From Pseudonocardia ammonioxydans (GTDB lineage: Bacteria > Actinomycetota > Actinomycetes > Mycobacteriales > Pseudonocardiaceae), in the NCBI RefSeq assembly GCF_900115005.1, contig NZ_FOUY01000019.1, forward strand, positions 62,001 to 126,000: a stretch of 64,000 nucleotides of DNA, written 5' to 3'. This document shows positions 9,342-16,719 of this stretch, piece after piece. A program made the translations under genes and the position numbers. Position 1 is the first letter of the stretch; every line of letters starts with the position of its first letter. Under the pieces are notes generated by a model that worked only from the letters and a program-made list of their open reading frames with translations, made no database searches and was not told the origin of the DNA.

Positions 9342-10226
9342 GTGACCACGACCGCCCGGCTGCGTGCGTTCGTCGCGCTGGCCGAGCAGGGCTCGGTCCG
9401 CGGCGCGGCGGCCCGGCTGGTGGTGACCGAGTCGACGGTCTCGGCCGCGGTCCGGGCGCTGGCCGACGAGGTCGGTGTCGCCCTGGTCGAACGGGACGGC
9501 CGCGGGGTACGGCTCACCCCGGCGGGGCAGCGCTACGCCGGGTACGCCCGCCGGGTGCTGGGCCTGCTCGAGGAGGGGACGGCCGCCGCCCGGGGCGAGG
9601 CCGACCCCGAGCACGGGCGCATCCGCCTGGCCGCGGTCACCACGGCCGGGGAGCACCTGCTGCCGGAGCTGCTCGCCGGTTTCCGGGAGCGCCACCCGGG
9701 CGTCGTGCTCGAGGTGGACGTCGCCCCGAGCGACCGGGTCTGGCCGATGCTCGCGCACCACGAGGTCGACGTCGTCGTCGCCGGACGACCCCCGGCGACC
9801 GCGGCGGCCCCGGGCACAGCGGGCCCGCCGCCGGTGCGGGCGGTACGGGACAACACCCTGGTCGTGGTGGCGGGCCCGGGTACCAGCGCCGACCCGGCCC
9901 GGGCGACGTGGCTGCTGCGCGAACCCGGCTCGGGAACCCGGGCGACCCAGGAGGCGCTGCTCGGCGACATCGGGGTGGATCCGCCGCGCCTGCTGCTGGG
10001 CTCGCACGGCGCGACCGTCGCGGCCGCTCGGGCCGGGCTGGGGATCACCCTCGTCTCGCGGGAGGCGGTGCGCCGGCTGCTCGCCGCGGGCGAGCTGGTC
10101 GAGCTGGACGTGCCCGGCACGCCGCTGCAGCGGCCGTGGCACCTGGTGACCCACCCGGACGCGACCGCGAGCACCGAGCTGCTGCTCGCACACGTGCTCG
10201 CGACCAGCCCGTGGCACCGCCCCTGA
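9342..10226 (+). CDS. LysR-family regulator, probable CbbR-type
   Basis: A 294-residue LysR transcription factor. The N-terminal winged helix reads ARLRAFVALAEQGSVRGAAARLVVTESTVSAAVRALADEVG, here split as helix and recognition helix around residues 4-60, followed by GVRLTPAGQRYAGYARRV. The rest is the two-lobed effector domain, with HGRIRLAAVTTAGEHLLPELL and the dimerisation edge LGITLVSREAVRRLL. By position inside the Calvin-cycle island it is likely to control cbb genes, but it faces the aldolase end-to-end rather than diverging from cbbL as CbbR usually does. No T-N11-A LysR box was found near the cbb promoters. Confidence 0.85.
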   Translation: MTTTARLRAFVALAEQGSVRGAAARLVVTESTVSAAVRALADEVGVALVERDGRGVRLTPAGQRYAGYARRVLGLLEEGTAAARGEADPEHGRIRLAAVTTAGEHLLPELLAGFRERHPGVVLEVDVAPSDRVWPMLAHHEVDVVVAGRPPATAAAPGTAGPPPVRAVRDNTLVVVAGPGTSADPARATWLLREPGSGTRATQEALLGDIGVDPPRLLLGSHGATVAAARAGLGITLVSREAVRRLLAAGELVELDVPGTPLQRPWHLVTHPDATASTELLLAHVLATSPWHRP

Positions 10227-10356
10227 CCGGTGCCCCGACGGCCCGCTCCGGTGGAGCTCGGACCCGGCGCGTGGCCTGGATGAACGGCGATGCCGCGGCG
10301 GCACGGCCGACCGGCCGGCGGCCACCGTCGGAGAGGGCGCCGGCACGACCACTGTG

Positions 10357-11370
10357 TCAGGCCGCCGCCGGCACCTCCGTGGTGTTGCGGCGGACCTCGG
10401 CGAGCAGCGCGTCCTGGGCGGCGCGGACCGCGTCCGGGTCACCCCGCCAGGTGTGCAGCGCGGGGCTGACCAGGGCCCGGCCGAACGAGAACGTCGTCGG
10501 CCACGGGGTCGGGACCGCCCGGATCGCGGCCAGGTCCGCCGCGGCCGTCGCCGACGGCCGGCCACCGGACAGGAACGCCACGCCGGCCAGCTCGTCCGGC
10601 ATCGTCGCGCGCAGCACCTCGACGGTGGCCCGCGCGACGTCCGCCGGCGCCTGGCCGGGGGCGTCGGTCCCCGCGGTGACCATGTTGGGTTTGAGCACCA
10701 TCGCGGCCGGGTCGACGCCGGCGTCGGCGATCGCGGTCGCCACCGCGGCGAGCACCCGGGTGGTGACCGCCGCGGCCCGGTCCGCGGAGTGCCCGCCCTC
10801 GGCGAGCACCTCCGGCTCGACGATCGGGACCAGCCCCGCTTCCTGGCAGGTCCCGGCGTAGCGGGCCAGCGCGTGCGCGCCCGCGCGCACCGCCCACGTC
10901 GACGGCAGGTCGTCGGCGATCCGGAACACGGCACGCCACTTGGCGAACCGGGCACCGAGCACGGCGTACTCGCCGGCCCGGTCGGCGAGCCCGTCCAGCC
11001 CGGTGGTGACGGTCTCGCCGGGTGCACCGGCCAGCGGCGCGGTCCCGGTGTCGACCTTGATCCCCGGCAGCATCCCGCGCTCGGTGATCCCGGCCGGGAA
11101 CGTGCGACCGTCGGTGAGGCTCTGGCGCAGCGTCTCCTCGCAGAGGATGACGCCGTTGACCCCCTCGACCAGGCCGTCGGCGGTCACCAGGAGCTCCCGG
11201 TACGCACGCCGGTGCTCCGTCGAGGCCGCGACGCCGGCGTCGGCCAGGCGTTGCGACATCGTCCGGACGCTCTCGTCGGCGGCCAGGATGCCGCGACCGC
11301 CCGCCACCAACCGGCGGGCGGTCGCGCGCAGGCCGCCGTCCCCAGCAGCCCGGGTGGGCCGGGTCGTCAT
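10357..11370 (-). CDS. fba: Class I fructose-bisphosphate aldolase
   Basis: Schiff-base aldolase joining dihydroxyacetone phosphate to glyceraldehyde-3-phosphate or erythrose-4-phosphate; in this setting it would serve the Calvin cycle. The 337-residue protein has RGILAADES near the N-terminus, NGVILCEETLRQ, the long PGIKVDTGTAPL stretch, FAKWRAVFRI, IVEPEVL, and the catalytic Lys in MVLKPNMVTAG, with LSGGRPSATAAADLAAI after it. All are class I features; no metal-site histidines of class II are present. It has its own promoter region with an operator-like repeat shared with prk, and stands apart from the upstream P450 gene. Confidence 0.92.
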   Translation of the reverse strand: MTTRPTRAAGDGGLRATARRLVAGGRGILAADESVRTMSQRLADAGVAASTEHRRAYRELLVTADGLVEGVNGVILCEETLRQSLTDGRTFPAGITERGMLPGIKVDTGTAPLAGAPGETVTTGLDGLADRAGEYAVLGARFAKWRAVFRIADDLPSTWAVRAGAHALARYAGTCQEAGLVPIVEPEVLAEGGHSADRAAAVTTRVLAAVATAIADAGVDPAAMVLKPNMVTAGTDAPGQAPADVARATVEVLRATMPDELAGVAFLSGGRPSATAAADLAAIRAVPTPWPTTFSFGRALVSPALHTWRGDPDAVRAAQDALLAEVRRNTTEVPAAA

Positions 11371-11420
11371 CGGTGCACCTCCCGTGTCCGTGCCCGGCGG
11401 TCACCGGGCGACGCGCACCG

Positions 11421-11426
11421 ACGCTA
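11421..11426 (-). promoter_or_regulatory. Putative -10 element of the aldolase gene
   Basis: Minus-strand TAGCGT followed by CG, identical to the putative -10 of prk. The inverted repeat at 11449-11476 starts 23 bases upstream, against 21 for prk. Confidence 0.4.
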
Positions 11427-11448
11427 GGCCGGGGCCCGGCCCGTTCCC

Positions 11449-11476
11449 CTCCCCCGCGGGGTGGACGCCGCGGGGG
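11449..11476. promoter_or_regulatory. Inverted repeat upstream of the aldolase gene (operator or terminator)
   Basis: Arms CCCCCGCGG (11451-11459) and CCGCGGGGG (11468-11476) flank an 8-base loop; the left arm begins CTCCCCCG like the prk-side operator. It could equally terminate the P450 transcript, which stops at 11486 on the same strand. The match with the prk region favours a regulatory role at least in part. Confidence 0.45.
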
Positions 11477-11485
11477 AACCCCGGG

Positions 11486-12727
11486 TCACGCCACCCGCAC
11501 CGGCAGCTCGACGATCCGGCTGAACCCGGGCTTGGCGTCCCAGACGATCTCCGCGGGCGGTACCGCGAGCTCGATCCGGGGGAACCGGTCGAACAGCATC
11601 CGCAACGTCACCTCGGCCTCCTGCCGGGCCAGCGCCGCGCCCAGGCAGTAGTGCACACCCTGCCCGAAGCCGAGATGCCCGTCGCCCCGCCCGGCCTCCC
11701 GGGTGACGTCGAGCCGGTCCGGCCCGGAGTAGGCACGCGGATCGGTGTTCGCCGAGAGCAGCCCGGCGATCACCGGTGTGCCGGCCGGGACGTCCACCCC
11801 GCCGATCACCACGTCGGTCGTCGGGTAGCGGTTCTGGGTGAACTGGACCGGGCCCCGCAGCCGCATGAGCTCGCCGACCGCCTGCGGCCAGCGGCCCGGC
11901 TCGGCGCGCAGCAGCGCGAGCTGGTCCGGGTGGGTCAGCAGCGCCAGGGTGGCGTTGGAGATCAGGTGCGCGGTCGTCTCGTGCCCGGCCATCACCAGCG
12001 CGAAGATCATGGTGACCATCTCGCGGTCGGAGAGCCGGTCGCCGTCCTCGTCCTGGGCCTGGACCAGCGCGGTGATCAGGTCGTCGGCCGGCTCGGCCCG
12101 GCGCGCGTCGATCAGGGCGTGCACGTGGTCGACGGCGGCCCGCAGGACGGCCGGGATCCGCTCCGGGTCCATCGAGGTCAGCACCCGTCCCCACTCGTGC
12201 CACTGGGGACGGTCCGGCTCGGGGACCCCGACCAGCTCGCAGATCACAGTGATCGGCAGCGGGTAGCCGAGCTTCTCGACGATGTCGACCGGCCGGCCGT
12301 CGGCACCGGCGTCGGCGAGGTCGTCGAGCAACCCGGCGGTGATCTCCTCGACCCGCGGCCGCAGCCCCTGCACCCGCTTGACGGTGAACGCGCGCGACAC
12401 GAGCTTGCGCAGCCGGGTGTGGTCGGCACCGTCGGTGGTGAGGATGTTGTGGAGCAGGTAGTCGACCAGGTCGTCGGGCACGCCGAGCTGCTCCAGCATG
12501 ATCTGGCGCATGCCGGGGCCGCCGGCGAGCTCGGGGTCGGTGACGAAGCGCGGGTCGGTGAGCACGGCCCGGACGTCGTCGTGCCGGGTGACCAGCAGCA
12601 TCGGCGGGGCCCCCATCAGGGAGACCTTCACGACCGGGGCCTCCTCGCGCATCCGCGCGAATCCGGTGTACGGGTCGGCGAGCAGCTCCGGGGCCAGCAG
12701 GTCCCGGATCTCGGTCGGTGCGGTCAT
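11486..12727 (-). CDS. Cytochrome P450 (soluble bacterial type)
   Basis: Haem monooxygenase of 413 residues. Seen: I-helix VMAGHETTAHLI (oxygen activation Thr), the K-helix ELMR (ExxR), and the haem ligand loop HLGFGQGVHYCLGAALARQE with Cys in FGxGxxxCxG. There is no membrane anchor, as expected for an actinobacterial CYP105/107-like enzyme fed by separate ferredoxins; none is encoded nearby. The substrate is unknown. The gene lies 37 bases downstream of a TetR regulator on the same strand and is probably its main target, induced by a small molecule. Confidence 0.92.
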   Translation of the reverse strand: MTAPTEIRDLLAPELLADPYTGFARMREEAPVVKVSLMGAPPMLLVTRHDDVRAVLTDPRFVTDPELAGGPGMRQIMLEQLGVPDDLVDYLLHNILTTDGADHTRLRKLVSRAFTVKRVQGLRPRVEEITAGLLDDLADAGADGRPVDIVEKLGYPLPITVICELVGVPEPDRPQWHEWGRVLTSMDPERIPAVLRAAVDHVHALIDARRAEPADDLITALVQAQDEDGDRLSDREMVTMIFALVMAGHETTAHLISNATLALLTHPDQLALLRAEPGRWPQAVGELMRLRGPVQFTQNRYPTTDVVIGGVDVPAGTPVIAGLLSANTDPRAYSGPDRLDVTREAGRGDGHLGFGQGVHYCLGAALARQEAEVTLRMLFDRFPRIELAVPPAEIVWDAKPGFSRIVELPVRVA

Positions 12728-12764
12728 GGCGGTCTCCCCTCGGTGGTGGTGCTCCGCGCCCGCG

Positions 12765-13490
12765 TCAGCGGGTGCGACGTCTCGCTTCGGCGTCGATGTG
12801 GTCGACGAGTGGCCGGTACAGGGCGGCCACCTCCCCCACGACGTCCGCAGCCCGGTGCTGCGGTGCCGGACCGGCCAGCAGCCGGTGGATGGCGTGCTCG
12901 ATCAGTTCCCCGGCGCGTTCCGGGCCGTCCGGGGCGAACGGGGACTGCGCGGCCACACCGTCGAGGAAGAAGTAGCCGTAGGTCACCGCGCCCCAGCCGT
13001 GCAGCTGCTCGTCGAGCGTGATCGCGTCGTCGATCAGCCCGGCCTCGCGCAGCAGGCGGAAGTGCTCGCGGACGACGTCGTTGCGCCGCGCCGCCAGCTC
13101 CCCGAGCGCGCCGGCGGCCTCATGCGCGAGCCGTCCGAGCACCTCGGCGTCGCCCAGGTAGAGGGCACGGGAGACCTCGTCGGCACGCAGTCGCTGGTAC
13201 AGCAGCCGCGACATCGACCACGGCAGCGCGACCTGCGGTTCGGCGAGCATCCGGTCGGCCAGGTCGGCGAACTGCCGGCGCTGCGCCCGCAGCAGCACGG
13301 TGAGGAACAGCGCGTCCTTGGTGCGGACGTGCAGGTAGACGGTGCCCTTGCCGACGCCGGCCCGGCGCGCCACGTCCTCGACGGTCACCCGCCGGTAGCC
13401 CCAGCGCACCAGCAGCTCGGCGGCCGCGTCGAGCACCCGCTCCATCCGCTCGGCGTCGATCCCCGCCGTGTCCGGCTCCTCCGCCGCCAC
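12765..13490 (-). CDS. TetR-family regulator
   Basis: A 241-residue one-component repressor. The N-terminal helix-turn-helix is clear: ERVLDAAAELLVRWGYRRVTVEDVARRAGVGKGTVYLHVRTKDALF in pieces across residues 14-60. The remaining helices form the ligand pocket and dimer face. GTG 13490 is supported by a GAGGAGG ribosome-binding site at 13495-13501. It is co-directional with the P450 and divergent from the crotonase gene, with an imperfect palindrome and a TATGGT -10 in the shared intergenic DNA, so it likely represses itself, the P450, and possibly the crotonase. Confidence 0.9.
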   Translation of the reverse strand: MAAEEPDTAGIDAERMERVLDAAAELLVRWGYRRVTVEDVARRAGVGKGTVYLHVRTKDALFLTVLLRAQRRQFADLADRMLAEPQVALPWSMSRLLYQRLRADEVSRALYLGDAEVLGRLAHEAAGALGELAARRNDVVREHFRLLREAGLIDDAITLDEQLHGWGAVTYGYFFLDGVAAQSPFAPDGPERAGELIEHAIHRLLAGPAPQHRAADVVGEVAALYRPLVDHIDAEARRRTR

Positions 13491-13530
13491 CGTGCCTCCT
13501 CGACTGTCGTCCGCCGCGCTCCTGACTCCA

Positions 13531-13554
13531 TGACCAGATTCGCAAATTCGGTCA
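13531..13554. promoter_or_regulatory. Candidate TetR operator
   Basis: An imperfect 24-base dyad from TGACCAGATTCG to CAAATTCGGTCA (9 of 12 positions pair), followed by a further CGGTCAC half-site at 13557-13563. It lies just downstream of the TATGGT hexamer (minus strand, 13563-13568) that would be the TetR -10, a typical place for autorepression. Confidence 0.45.
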
Positions 13555-13604
13555 CTCGGTCACCATAGCAGCGACCGACCCTCGGCGCCGCCACGTTTTC
13601 GGGA

Positions 13605-13610
13605 TACCGT
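13605..13610 (+). promoter_or_regulatory. Leaderless -10 element of the crotonase gene
   Basis: TACCGT ends six bases before the ATG at 13617; no ribosome-binding site is seen. Confidence 0.45.
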
Positions 13611-13616
13611 CGGCGC

Positions 13617-14390
13617 ATGTCCGACTACGAGCACCTGCTGGTCAAGCAGGACGGCGACACGGTCCGGATCACGATGAACCGGCCGCAACGCCGGAACTCG
13701 CTGACCGAGGAGCACCTGCGCGAGCTGCTGGACGCGTTCGAGGCGGCGGGCCGCAGCGACGCGACCGGGATCGTGCTCGCCGGTGCCGGCAAGGCGTTCT
13801 CCTCCGGGCACGACTTCGGCGACGTCGCCGACCGCGACCTCGCCGGCGTCCGCGACCTGCTCCGGCTCTGCACCACGGTGATGCGGACCGTGGAGGAGGT
13901 CCCGCAGGTGGTCATCGCCCGGGTGCACGCGACGGCGTGGGCGGCGGGCTGCCAGCTCGTCGCGTCCTGCGACCTGGCCGTGGCGGCCGAGTCGGCGACG
14001 TTCGCGCTGCCCGGCGGCAAGGGTGGCTGGTTCTGCCACACCCCGGCGGTCCCGGTCGCCCGCAACGTCGGCCGCAAGCGGCTGATGGAGCTGGCGCTCA
14101 CCGGGGACGCGATCGACGCCGCCACCGCCGCCGACTGGGGCCTGGTCAACTACGCAGTGCCCGACGACGAGCTCGACGCGCGCGTCGACGAGCTGCTGGC
14201 CCGGGCCACCCGGGGCAGCCGGCTGTCCAAGGCCGTCGGCAAGCAGACCCTCTACGCACAGCTCGACCGCCCCGAGGCCGACGCCTACGCGATCGCCACC
14301 GAGGTCATGGCCTCGATGTCGCAGTCCGACGGGGCCCGCGAGGGCATGGCCGCCTTCATCGGCAAGCGTGCCCCGGAGTGGCCCGACTAG
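13617..14390 (+). CDS. Enoyl-CoA hydratase/isomerase family protein, ECHDC3-like
   Basis: A 257-residue crotonase-fold protein. The CoA-binding and oxyanion-hole segments are present: RITMNRPQRRNSLTEEHL, GKAFSSGHDFGDV, and ASCDLAVAAESATFALPGGKGGWFC, then GRKRLMELALTGDAIDAATAADWGLVNYAVP. The pattern GGWFCHTPAVPVARNVGRKR resembles the ECHDC3 subgroup, in which the usual catalytic glutamates are replaced, so a classical beta-oxidation hydratase role is doubtful. It is divergent from the TetR/P450 pair. Reaction and pathway are not identified. Confidence 0.85.
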   Translation: MSDYEHLLVKQDGDTVRITMNRPQRRNSLTEEHLRELLDAFEAAGRSDATGIVLAGAGKAFSSGHDFGDVADRDLAGVRDLLRLCTTVMRTVEEVPQVVIARVHATAWAAGCQLVASCDLAVAAESATFALPGGKGGWFCHTPAVPVARNVGRKRLMELALTGDAIDAATAADWGLVNYAVPDDELDARVDELLARATRGSRLSKAVGKQTLYAQLDRPEADAYAIATEVMASMSQSDGAREGMAAFIGKRAPEWPD

Positions 14391-14425
14391 ACGCCGCATC
14401 GAGATCACCTAGGCTCGTGCGGACC

Positions 14426-15316
14426 ATGGACCTCCCGAGCCGACTGAGCAGACGACGACTGTTCGGCGCCGCCGCGGCGCTGGGCGGCGCGGCGCTGCTG
14501 GCCGGGTGCGGCCGGGAGTCCGGCGACCCGCTCGAGCGGCTGCGCTCCGGCGGGGACGTCGTGGTCGGGCTGTCCGGCGAGCGTCCGTTCGGCTACACCG
14601 ACGGCACGGGTCGCGCGACCGGGGAGAGCCCCGAGGTCGCCCGCGCGGTCGTGACGGACCTCGGCGGCGGCGGGCTGATCGCCGTCCAGATGGCGTTCGA
14701 CCAGCTCGTCCCGCACCTGCTCGACGGCCGGTTCGACATGATCGCCGTCGGGCTCACCGTCACCCCGCTGCGCTGCCAGCAGGTCGCGTTCTCCCGGCCG
14801 GACTACATCTCACGCACCGGGTTGCTCGTCCCGAGCGGCAACCCACTCGGCGTGGCGTCCCTGGCCGGTGTCCGCCGGGCCGGGGCGACGCTCGCCGTGC
14901 TCGCCGGCTCCGCCGAGCAGGAGTACGCCTACGCCGCGGGCCTCGGAGCCGACCAGATCGTCCCGTTCGAGTCCCAGGGTGCACTGGTCCGCGGGGTCGC
15001 CGGCGGCGAGGCTCAGGTCGGGGCGCTGACCCGGATCTCGCTGCTGGACGAGGTCCGCCGCAACGCCGGGATCGGACTGGAGGTCACCCGCGGCTTCGAG
15101 CCCGAGGTGAACGGGCAGTCGATGCTCGGGGCCGGCGCGTTCGCGTTCCGGCCGGCCGACACGGAGTTCCGGACCGAGTTCGACCGCGGCCTGACCGCGC
15201 TGCAGGAGTCGGGCCGCTGGCTCGAGATCGCCCGGCCGTTCGGGTTCACCGAGAACAACCTGCCCCCGCGCGAACTCACCATCGACGATCTCTGCGCGCG
15301 CACGCCCGAGTCGTGA
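14426..15316 (+). CDS. Extracellular solute-binding lipoprotein, EhuB-like (amino acid/ectoine type)
   Basis: A 296-residue family 3 binding protein. It opens with a twin-arginine-like export signal, LSRRRLFGAAAALGGAALLAGC, whose LAGC is a lipobox, so the mature protein would be lipid-anchored outside the membrane at Cys near residue 28. The fold is shown by VVVGLSGERPFGYTD, ARAVVTDLG, FDQLVPHLLDGRFDMIAVGLTVTPLRCQQVAFSRPDYI and LEIARPFGFTENNLPP, closest in style to EhuB of ectoine/hydroxyectoine transporters. No permease or ATPase gene lies beside it, so it is an orphan receptor. A ligand assignment to ectoine is tentative. Confidence 0.85.
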   Translation: MDLPSRLSRRRLFGAAAALGGAALLAGCGRESGDPLERLRSGGDVVVGLSGERPFGYTDGTGRATGESPEVARAVVTDLGGGGLIAVQMAFDQLVPHLLDGRFDMIAVGLTVTPLRCQQVAFSRPDYISRTGLLVPSGNPLGVASLAGVRRAGATLAVLAGSAEQEYAYAAGLGADQIVPFESQGALVRGVAGGEAQVGALTRISLLDEVRRNAGIGLEVTRGFEPEVNGQSMLGAGAFAFRPADTEFRTEFDRGLTALQESGRWLEIARPFGFTENNLPPRELTIDDLCARTPES

Positions 15317-15352
15317 CCGGGCCGCCATGCCCGGGATGCGAGGATCCCGCGC

Positions 15353-16255
15353 ATGGCGCTGCGCATCGCCGGGATCGCCCTCCCCGGCCCCACGGAGCTG
15401 CTCCACGGCGCGGCCACCGTCGTCGACCGCACCGGCGAGCTCGCCCGGACCGTGGGGCAGCTGCCGTCACGCACCGGTGAGCTGCTCGACGAGGTCGGCT
15501 CACTGGTCGGCCGGATCGGCACGATCGCGACCCGCGCCGAGTCGCTCCTGGACCGGGTGGACGGCGTGGTCGACCGCGCGGAGGATCTCGTCGGGTCGGT
15601 GGGATCCGTGGTGACGGACGCGACCGACGTGGTCGAGCGGGTGCGGCCGGTGGCCGATCGGGCCGGCGAGCTGGTCGAGCGGGTCACCGGCGTGGCGGGG
15701 AACGCCGAACGCCTGGTCGCCCGGGTCTCCGGGGTCGCCGAGAACGCCGAGGGCCTCGTCGCCCGGGTGGACGCCGTCGCGGGCGACGCCGAGGGCCTGG
15801 TCCGCACCGTCACCACGGTCAGCGACCGCACCGGAACGCTGATCGCGCAGGTCGAGCAGGTCACCGGCGAGGCCACCGCCGTCGTCGACTCCGCGAACCG
15901 GGTCGCCGCCCGCGCCGGCACGGTGGTCGAGCAGGCGGCGGGCACCAGTGACCAGGCCGGCCGGCTGCTCGACCTCTACGGCCCGCTCGCCCGGCGCGCG
16001 GCCCCGCTGGCGACGATGTTCGTCGACGAACTGTCCGAGGCCGAGGTCCGCGCCGCGATCGCCCTGGTGGACCAGCTCCCGGTGTTCACCGAGCACATGG
16101 AGCGCGACATCATGCCGATCCTGGCCACGCTGGACCGGGTCGGCCCGGACGTCCACGAGCTGCTGGACGTGCTCAAGGAGGTCCGGCAGGCGATCGTCGG
16201 CATCCCTGGCTTCCGGCTGCTCAGCCGCCGCGGCGGGGACCGGGACGAGGGCTGA
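15353..16255 (+). CDS. Long coiled-coil protein built of 14-residue repeats, function unknown
   Basis: I do not recognise this 300-residue protein. Residues 13-208 fall into fourteen consecutive 14-residue units with the consensus VxxVAxxAExLVxR. Hydrophobic residues at unit positions 1, 4, 8 and 11 are the a and d places of two heptads, so this should be a continuous coiled coil or amphipathic helical array of nearly 200 residues. The C-terminal 90 residues (from YGPLARRAAPLATMFVDEL, with EHMERDIMPILATLDRVGPDVHELLDVLKEV) look like a separate helical domain. There is no signal peptide or membrane segment. GAGGAT lies seven bases before the ATG. A phasin-like or scaffold role is possible but unproven. 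Confidence 0.75.
   Translation: MALRIAGIALPGPTELLHGAATVVDRTGELARTVGQLPSRTGELLDEVGSLVGRIGTIATRAESLLDRVDGVVDRAEDLVGSVGSVVTDATDVVERVRPVADRAGELVERVTGVAGNAERLVARVSGVAENAEGLVARVDAVAGDAEGLVRTVTTVSDRTGTLIAQVEQVTGEATAVVDSANRVAARAGTVVEQAAGTSDQAGRLLDLYGPLARRAAPLATMFVDELSEAEVRAAIALVDQLPVFTEHMERDIMPILATLDRVGPDVHELLDVLKEVRQAIVGIPGFRLLSRRGGDRDEG
15389..15976 (+). repeat. 42-bp-period coding repeat (14 units of 14 residues)
   Basis: Fourteen in-frame units without a single insertion or deletion, for example VTGVAGNAERLVAR, VSGVAENAEGLVAR and VDAVAGDAEGLVRT. DNA similarity between units is moderate, so this is an old or selected periodicity rather than a recent expansion. Confidence 0.85.
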
Positions 16256-16271
16256 CGGCCCGGCTCCGGGA

Positions 16272-16637
16272 TCAGCCGCTCTGCTGCGTGCAGGTGGCCT
16301 TCTCGTGGATCCAGGTGGGCGTGGAGTCCCAGATCTTCTTGCTGCCCTTGGTGTTGCCGTTCACCTTGATGCACTTGGGCCAGTACTGACCGGTGCGCCC
16401 GACCTCGAGCCAGCGGGCGGAGGTGCAGTGGTTGTGGAAGTAGATCGTGGTGCTGACGTTCCCGTCGCCCCACGACCAGTTGATGCACTCGCCGCCGCCG
16501 CGGTGGACGCCCGCGGGGGCGGTCTGGGCGACCGTACGGACCGGGATCTCGGCGGACGCCGCGGCCGGCACCGCGAGGGTGGCCAGGACGGCCGCCGCCG
16601 CGGTAGCGAGCACGACACCGATTCTGCTGCGCGACAC
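16272..16637 (-). CDS. Small secreted protein with four cysteines, function unknown
   Basis: A 121-residue exported protein. The GTG at 16637 is chosen because AAGGAGA (16644-16650) lies at ideal distance; a longer frame upstream lacks such a site. The N-terminus is a typical Sec signal, SRSRIGVVLATAAAAVLATLAVPAAASA, interrupted here as charged, hydrophobic and cleavage parts, giving a mature chain of about 92 residues. The mature part has four Cys (in ECINW, HNHCTS, PKCIKV, ATCTQQ), enough for two disulfides, and is rich in Trp, Asn and Gly. No enzyme motif is seen. It could be an extracellular inhibitor or surface protein. Confidence 0.8.
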   Translation of the reverse strand: MSRSRIGVVLATAAAAVLATLAVPAAASAEIPVRTVAQTAPAGVHRGGGECINWSWGDGNVSTTIYFHNHCTSARWLEVGRTGQYWPKCIKVNGNTKGSKKIWDSTPTWIHEKATCTQQSG

Positions 16638-16643
16638 GACATA

Positions 16644-16650
16644 TCTCCTT
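16644..16650 (-). promoter_or_regulatory. Strong ribosome-binding site of the secreted Cys protein
   Basis: Minus-strand AAGGAGA followed by TATGTC and GTG. This is one of the best Shine-Dalgarno matches in the window and fixes the start at 16637. Confidence 0.7.
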
Positions 16651-16719
16651 ACGCCGTGCACCGGAGCGCAACGGTCGATCATAAGCGGATGCCGCAGCGT
16701 ACAGCGGTGGCCGACCGGC

